Positions 59,903 to 64,000 of a stretch of 64,000 nt of DNA are shown here, piece by piece. This stretch comes from Streptomyces sp. ASQP_92 (GTDB taxonomy: Bacteria; Actinomycetota; Actinomycetes; Streptomycetales; Streptomycetaceae), in contig NZ_JAODUA010000002.1 of assembly GCF_025399895.1 (NCBI RefSeq), positions 620,001 through 684,000 of the forward strand. The letters run 5' to 3'. Below the pieces are notes generated by a model. The model saw nothing but the letters and a program-made list of their open reading frames with translations. It was not told the DNA's origin and ran no database searches. Positions within the stretch are counted from its first letter, which is position 1; every line of letters begins with the position of its first letter. Both the position numbers and the translations under genes were made by a program.

Positions 59903-60006
59903 CCGCCCGGCCGGTGTCCCACCGGTCCCAACCGGACGTGCCGCGGGCTCGATGGGGCCCCGGAGTCCCCATGCGCTGCCCTCAAACTCGGGGCAGCGCA
60001 AATTTC

Positions 60007-60026
60007 GTTCACCCCTCGGGGTGAAC
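60007..60026. promoter_or_regulatory. Perfect palindrome upstream of STAS gene
   Basis: GTTCACCCC-TC-GGGGTGAAC is a perfect 9-2-9 dyad, 134 bp before the STAS start. GTTCACCC also matches the PHO-box half unit, but PHO boxes are direct repeats, not inverted. Confidence 0.55.
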
Positions 60027-60159
60027 AATGCCAAGGCTGCACGTTTCTGCATACGCGGCTGTTCCTAGGGTGGTAGTGCGTCACCCCGGGACCACGGTGA
60101 CTGCCCGACTACCGAGAACCCCCGCGCCCGCGGGGGTCAGTTCTGGACCGGGAGCTGCC

Positions 60160-60597
60160 ATGGGAACCACCGCTCGGCCATCCGTCTCGGCGCCCCTGCC
60201 CCTCCCGCCGGGGCTGCTGCCGGACCGGTGCTGCAACGCCCGCACGTATCTGATGCACGGGTTCACCGTCGTCGAGGTCCACGGCGCCGTCGATCTGGCC
60301 ACCGCCCCGGGCGTGCAGTTGCATCTTGACGCGGCCACCCAGCCGGCCGGTGCCCGGGTGATCGTCGATCTGCGGACCGTGGAGTTCTTCGACTGTGCCG
60401 TCCTCACCCTGCTGTGCCGGGCCCATCGCAGGGTCCGGGAGCGAGAGGGCCACCTCGGCGTGGTCTGCGTAAGGCCCTGGCACCGGCGCATCCTCATGGC
60501 GGGCCGCCTCGACGCGTTCCTCCAGCCGGCCCGCACGGTCGAAGAGGCGGCCCTGTCGGCGCTCGCCCTCCCCGTCTCCGGGGACAACCAGCCCTAG
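60160..60597 (+). CDS. STAS-domain anti-sigma-factor antagonist-like protein
   Basis: 145 residues. The STAS core is FTVVEVHGAVDLATAPGVQLHL (about 33-54) and VIVDLRTVEFFDCAVLTLLCRAHRRV (about 68-93). In SpoIIAA-type antagonists the second loop has D-S-S/T with a phosphorylated Ser; here it reads D-C-A, so phosphorylation control is lost or altered. It probably binds an anti-sigma factor or a partner in a stress-sigma network. GGGAG precedes the ATG at 60160. A long N-terminal frame upstream is not used. No anti-sigma gene is adjacent. Confidence 0.85.
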   Translation: MGTTARPSVSAPLPLPPGLLPDRCCNARTYLMHGFTVVEVHGAVDLATAPGVQLHLDAATQPAGARVIVDLRTVEFFDCAVLTLLCRAHRRVREREGHLGVVCVRPWHRRILMAGRLDAFLQPARTVEEAALSALALPVSGDNQP

Positions 60598-60731
60598 GGC
60601 TGGGCTTGTTGACGTCCGGCCCGCCGTGTTCGCACGACCGGACGAAGGCGGGAAGCCGGAGCGGGCGCCGATCTCCGCGCCGAAGGCCGCCCCGACGGCG
60701 GGTGCTGACGGGGATCCCGCGACGGCGGGCG

Positions 60732-60737
60732 TATCGT
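60732..60737 (+). promoter_or_regulatory. -10 box of a likely leaderless deaminase gene
   Basis: TATCGT ends 7 nt before the ATG at 60745. No ribosome site is seen, so the mRNA probably begins at the start codon. Confidence 0.5.
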
Positions 60738-60744
60738 CGCGCGG

Positions 60745-61194
60745 ATGGACGACCGACTGGCCACGATGTGGCTCGCGACCGCCGTCGAGGAGGCCCGGAC
60801 GGGCCGCGCCGAGGGCGGCATCCCGATCGGCGCGGCACTCTACGGCGCGGACGGCACGGTCCTCGGGCGCGGCCACAACCTGCGCGTGCAGGAGGACGAT
60901 CCGTCCCTGCACGCGGAGACGGCGGCCTTCCGCGCCGCTGGGAGGCAGCGGTCCTACCGCGGCACGACCATGGTGACCACGCTGTCCCCGTGCTGGTACT
61001 GCAGCGGCCTGGTGCGGCAGTTCGGGATCTCGCGCGTCGTCGTGGGCGAGGACGAGACGTTCCGGGGCGGCCAGGAGTGGCTGGCCGCCCACGGGGTGGA
61101 GATCGTGGTGCTCGGCGATCGGGAATGCGTGGCCATGATGCGGGAGTTCATCGCGGCCGAACCGGACCTGTGGAACGAGGACATCGGACAGTGA
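60745..61194 (+). CDS. Nucleoside/cytosine deaminase-like zinc enzyme
   Basis: 149 residues. The zinc site is H56-A-E58 (catalytic Glu) and P82-C83-x-x-C86 (SPCWYC). The layout and length match the cytidine/deoxycytidylate superfamily, close to yeast cytosine deaminase (GGIPIGAALYGADG near 24-37, ETFRGGQEWLAAHGVEI near 105-121). It deaminates a nucleobase or nucleoside, probably for pyrimidine or purine salvage. The ATG at 60745 appears leaderless. The HAD hydrolase gene downstream is convergent. Confidence 0.9.
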   Translation: MDDRLATMWLATAVEEARTGRAEGGIPIGAALYGADGTVLGRGHNLRVQEDDPSLHAETAAFRAAGRQRSYRGTTMVTTLSPCWYCSGLVRQFGISRVVVGEDETFRGGQEWLAAHGVEIVVLGDRECVAMMREFIAAEPDLWNEDIGQ

Positions 61195-61203
61195 GGCACG
61201 GCG

Positions 61204-61908
61204 TCAACCCGCCGCACAACCAAGCGAGTTGAGGTGGGCGGCGAGACGGCTCAGGTGCGGGACGGTCGCAATGCCGGGGGGAAGTACGGCAGGGCGGGGC
61301 CCAGAGGTGACGAGGACCGCGGACATGCCGCACTGGTGCGGGGCGAGCGCATCGGTCTCCACGTTGTCCCCGACGAACAGCACCTCCTCCGGCCGGCAAT
61401 CCGCCGCCCGGGTCACCGCGACGTAGAAGCGCGGGTCGGGCTTTCGGAAGCCCAGGGTGCTGGAGAGCACCACGGCATCGAAGCAGTCCCCGATGCCCGC
61501 GTCCTGCAGGGTCCGCAGGCGTACCCCCTCCGGGCGGTCCGTATTGGCGGCCAGGACGCAGACCAGGCCCCGCGCGTGCAACTGGCGCAGCGCCTCGGCC
61601 GCCGCCGGGTCCACCCGAGCGTCGGGCAGCGCGGTGAAGACCGCCTCGGTCGCGAGCCGCAGACTGGGCACAAGGGCACCGCAGTCCCGGGCGGCGCGGC
61701 GCAGACGGGTGGCGAACGTGCTGCGAACACCACGGTCGTACCGGCGCACCTGCTGGGTGACGGTGTCGAACCGGGCCGCGAACTCCTCGGGGATGACCGT
61801 CCCCGGCAGTCCCCGCAGGACGTCCGCCACCAACAGGCCGCCGGGGGCCGGACCGTGGCCCGCCAGGGTGCCCACGAAATCGAGTGCGAGTACGCGCGGA
61901 TGCGCCAC
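61204..61908 (-). CDS. HAD-superfamily hydrolase
   Basis: 234 residues. Motif I is LALDFVGTLAGHG, where the first Asp is the nucleophile but the second Asp of DxDGT is Val. The Thr/Asn motif II is VLAANTDRPEG, the Lys is in GFRKPDPRFY, and the acidic motif IV is LFVGDNVETDALAPHQCGM. The second Asp normally acts as acid in phosphatases, so this may be a dehalogenase-like or other non-phosphatase member, or an inactive one. The ATG at 61908 lies in a GC-rich leader. It converges with the deaminase gene with a 9-bp gap. Confidence 0.9.
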   Translation of the reverse strand: MAHPRVLALDFVGTLAGHGPAPGGLLVADVLRGLPGTVIPEEFAARFDTVTQQVRRYDRGVRSTFATRLRRAARDCGALVPSLRLATEAVFTALPDARVDPAAAEALRQLHARGLVCVLAANTDRPEGVRLRTLQDAGIGDCFDAVVLSSTLGFRKPDPRFYVAVTRAADCRPEEVLFVGDNVETDALAPHQCGMSAVLVTSGPRPAVLPPGIATVPHLSRLAAHLNSLGCAAG

Positions 61909-62089
61909 GAGGCCGCCCCCTTCCCGGGTTCGATGATCACCCTAGTGAGAGAGCTCGTGGACAGCCGGTCGACGTTCCGTGTCCGAGTGGCGAAAGGGTC
62001 CAGGAAGTCGGTCGGGTGGAGGGTCGCAACCGGTGGGTCGGGTCGTCCGATGATGTGATGCGGGAGTGGACGAGAAGAGGAAACACCCC

Positions 62090-63700
62090 ATGCGGAAGTG
62101 GTACGGAACGCGGTGGCCGGTACTCGTCGGCGCCACGGCGCTGGGAGTGGCGGTCGGGATGCTGCCCGCGGCTGCCGCCCCAACGGCCGCATCATACGGA
62201 GCCGACCCCCAACTGGCAGCGGTGGAAGCCTACTTGGGGCGTGTGGCCGACTCGCCGGACGCCCTCAGGCGCTTTCTGGAGGAGATGCCCAAGGGGGGTG
62301 ATCTGCACCACCACCTGGGAGGCGCGGTGCGCGCGGAGTCGCTCATCGGGTACGCGGCGCGGGACGGCAAGTGCGTGGACACCACGACGTATGTCGTCAC
62401 CCCAGGCCCGTTGCCCTGCGCCACAGGGCAACGCCCGGCGCGCGACGCACTGACGCCGGGCCCGTTCCGGCGTGGCGTCATCGCGGCCTGGTCGATGCGC
62501 GGCTTCGTGCTGCCGCCCGACGGAGATCCCCAGCCCGGACACGACCATTTCTTCGACACGTTCGGAAAGTTCGGGGAAGCGGCCACCGGACACGACGCGG
62601 ACATGCTCGCCGAGGTGGCCCGGGACGCCGCGAAGGAGCACACCGGCTATCTGGAGACGCTGATCACCCCCGAGGTCGGCCCCCTCGATCAGCTCGTCGA
62701 CCGCATCCTGCCGAACAACCCGAGCCCCGACGACCTCGCCGCGTTCCACGCCACCCTGCTCGCCGACCGGCAGTTCCAGGCACTGGTGCGGCAGGCGGCC
62801 GACGACACCGACCGCAGTGTCCGCGACTCGCGCAAGCTGCTCGGCTGCGACACCGAAGCGGCCCCGAAGGCCTGCCGGGTCGCGATCCGCTTCGACTACC
62901 AGGTGCTGCGGGCCCTGGACCCCCGCCATGTCTTCGCCCAGCAGATCCTCGGCTTCGAGCTGGTACGCCACCACCTCGGCCGCTTCGTCGGCGTGAACAT
63001 GGTGCAGCCGGAGGACGCGCCCGTCGCGCTGCGGGACTACACCCTGCACATGAGGATGATCGACTTCCTCAAGTCCCGCTCTCCGGACGTGCGGGTCAGT
63101 CTGCACGCGGGGGAACTCGTGGAGGGGCTCAAGGGTGTCCGTGCGCGCGATCTGACCTTCCACATCAACGAGGCGGTCGACGTGGCCGGCGCCGACCGCA
63201 TCGGACACGGCGTCGACCTCGCCCACGAACGGGACCCGCGAGCGTTGACCGCGCGGATGCGCCAACGGCACGTCCTCCTCGAGGCCCCGCTGATCAGCAA
63301 CGCCGAGATCCTCCGCGTCAGCGGCGACCGGCACCCGTTGCGCACCTATCTGGACGCGGGCGTCCCGGTCGCGCTCGCCACCGACGACCCCGGCGTCAGC
63401 CGCAGCGATCTGACCGCCGTCTTCCAACAGGCAGTTACAGACCAGCAGTTGACCGTCGCCCATCTGCGCACCTTCGTACGCGCCTCGCTCGACCACGCCT
63501 TCATCGAGGGCGCCGGCCTGTGGAAGGAACAGGACCGGTACGACGCGTTCGCCAAGCCGTGCGCCCACGACGCGCCCGAGGCGCACCGGCCGCCCAGCGC
63601 CTCCTGCCGCGCCCTGCTGAAGGCGAGTCCCAAGGCGGCGGTGCAGTGGCAACTGGAGCGGGAATGGAGCGAGTTCGAGGGGCGGTACGCTCGCCGCTGA
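62090..63700 (+). CDS. Secreted adenosine-deaminase-like enzyme
   Basis: 536 residues. The signal peptide (about 1-30) ends at AAA-AP. The amidohydrolase barrel has HxH in DLHHHLGG (H73, H75), the metal/substrate His and Glu in SLHAGE, RIGHGVDL and the catalytic ATDDPGVS near 425. The size and extra N-terminal region recall secreted ADGF/CECR1-type deaminases. It converts adenosine to inosine outside the cell. AAGAGGAA is 8 nt before the ATG at 62090; a GTG at 62066 would add a charged stretch before the signal. With the Tat-secreted nucleotidase (49874-51796) it could form a nucleotide salvage route; this is inferred. Confidence 0.9.
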   Translation: MRKWYGTRWPVLVGATALGVAVGMLPAAAAPTAASYGADPQLAAVEAYLGRVADSPDALRRFLEEMPKGGDLHHHLGGAVRAESLIGYAARDGKCVDTTTYVVTPGPLPCATGQRPARDALTPGPFRRGVIAAWSMRGFVLPPDGDPQPGHDHFFDTFGKFGEAATGHDADMLAEVARDAAKEHTGYLETLITPEVGPLDQLVDRILPNNPSPDDLAAFHATLLADRQFQALVRQAADDTDRSVRDSRKLLGCDTEAAPKACRVAIRFDYQVLRALDPRHVFAQQILGFELVRHHLGRFVGVNMVQPEDAPVALRDYTLHMRMIDFLKSRSPDVRVSLHAGELVEGLKGVRARDLTFHINEAVDVAGADRIGHGVDLAHERDPRALTARMRQRHVLLEAPLISNAEILRVSGDRHPLRTYLDAGVPVALATDDPGVSRSDLTAVFQQAVTDQQLTVAHLRTFVRASLDHAFIEGAGLWKEQDRYDAFAKPCAHDAPEAHRPPSASCRALLKASPKAAVQWQLEREWSEFEGRYARR

Positions 63701-63738
63701 GCGGGGGTGGGGGTTCTTTGGGCCAGGTCCGGGCCCTC

Positions 63739-63761
63739 CTGGGGCTCCGCCCCAGACCCCG
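63739..63761 (+). repeat. Dispersed Streptomyces hairpin repeat, copy 1
   Basis: CTGGGGCTCCGCCCCAGACC followed by CCG; the core GGGGCTCCGCCCC folds as a hairpin. It probably ends the adenosine-deaminase transcript. I recognise it as a very common intergenic element in Streptomyces. Confidence 0.85.
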
Positions 63762-63814
63762 GGGTGTTTTCCCGCCCGCCCGCCCGTGCGGCGGGTTGGT
63801 TGGTTCCGGGACCT

Positions 63815-63837
63815 CTGGGGCTCCGCCCCAGACCCCG
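63815..63837 (+). repeat. Dispersed Streptomyces hairpin repeat, copy 2
   Basis: An identical 23-bp copy, 76 bp after copy 1. Confidence 0.85.
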
Positions 63838-63912
63838 TTCGCGCCTTAAGGGCGCTCGTCCTCAATCGCCGGACGGGCTGAAATGCCCGATGCGGGCCAG
63901 CACCAGTACCGC

Positions 63913-63942
63913 TAGGGGCGCGGGGAACTGCGCGAGAAGCGA
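63913..63942 (+). repeat. Dispersed Streptomyces repeat, 30-bp type, copy 1
   Basis: TAGGGGCGCGGGGAACTGCG followed by CGAGAAGCGA. A well-known scattered element in Streptomyces genomes, of unknown function. Confidence 0.85.
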
Positions 63943-63970
63943 CCCCGATCCGCAGACGAAGACGGGTTTT

Positions 63971-64000
63971 TAGGGGCGCGGGGAACTGCGCAAGAAGCGA
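63971..64000 (+). repeat. Dispersed Streptomyces repeat, 30-bp type, copy 2
   Basis: Same 30-bp unit with one difference (CGCAAGAAG in place of CGCGAGAAG). It reaches the window edge, so an array may continue outside. Confidence 0.85.

Noticed and set aside
60007..60026. PHO box
   Set aside because: The GTTCACCC units are inverted, whereas PhoP binds direct 11-bp repeats.

Overview
The window is high-GC actinobacterial chromosome, almost certainly Streptomyces. The signs are strong G/C bias at third codon positions, frequent GTG starts, many 4-bp ATGA/GTGA gene overlaps, Streptomyces-type families (DUF6397, SPW repeat, orphan roadblock protein, LysM/SLT wall hydrolase behind a ydaO riboswitch) and the dispersed repeats at the right end. 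I see no rRNA, tRNA, CRISPR array, transposase or phage gene. This looks like chromosomal arm or core-flanking sequence, not an island.

Layout. 1-8.6 kb: a SWIM/SNF2 helicase pair, fatty-acid desaturase, MOSC protein, TrmO-like methyltransferase and a low-complexity unknown protein. 8.7-14.6 kb: PadR regulator facing an alpha/beta hydrolase, a methyltransferase, a roadblock protein, a DUF6397 gene preceded by two DnaA boxes, and two overlapping RimK-like ATP-grasp ligases behind a perfect 14-bp palindrome. 14.8-21.3 kb: phosphoglycerate-mutase-like protein, then a four-gene lipoprotein/HlyD/ABC-ATPase/FtsX export operon divergent from an OmpR-type two-component system. 21.4-28.3 kb: PAP2-like, MAB_1171c-like, ImmA/IrrE and XRE genes in one minus-strand array, a DUF2165 protein and a D-Ala-D-Ala carboxypeptidase with a very long N-terminal tail.

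28.6-37.1 kb: an Imm49-like protein, a LacI regulator divergent from a secreted GH92 mannosidase (two identical operator-like sites between them), a zinc alcohol dehydrogenase and an RraA-like protein. 37.3-42.7 kb: StyA-type flavin monooxygenase, TPR protein and polyprenyl synthase, converging on an isopenicillin-N-synthase-like oxygenase preceded by a 24-residue Cys-containing leader peptide. 43-49 kb: SPW protein, methyltransferase, a truncated esterase membrane region, MerR, GNAT, DUF1062, flavin monooxygenase and a SUMF1-like protein.

49.9-64 kb: Tat-exported 5'-nucleotidase, SLC13-like permease plus USP protein, a CrcB-DUF190-CrcB fluoride operon, a PAP2 phosphatase whose promoter spacer is a perfect dyad, a CysRS-like protein without a catalytic core, a PfkB-RraA operon, the ydaO riboswitch and its LysM/SLT hydrolase, a STAS protein, a nucleoside deaminase, a HAD hydrolase, a secreted adenosine deaminase and dispersed Streptomyces repeats.

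How the genes work together: most are small independent units. The clear functional modules are the export operon with its two-component system, the LacI/GH92 pair, the fluoride operon and the riboswitch/wall-hydrolase pair. The best candidates for undescribed biology are the XRE/ImmA/MAB_1171c/PAP2-like array, the ATP-grasp pair and the leader-peptide oxygenase. All family calls were made by reading motifs; no database search was run.
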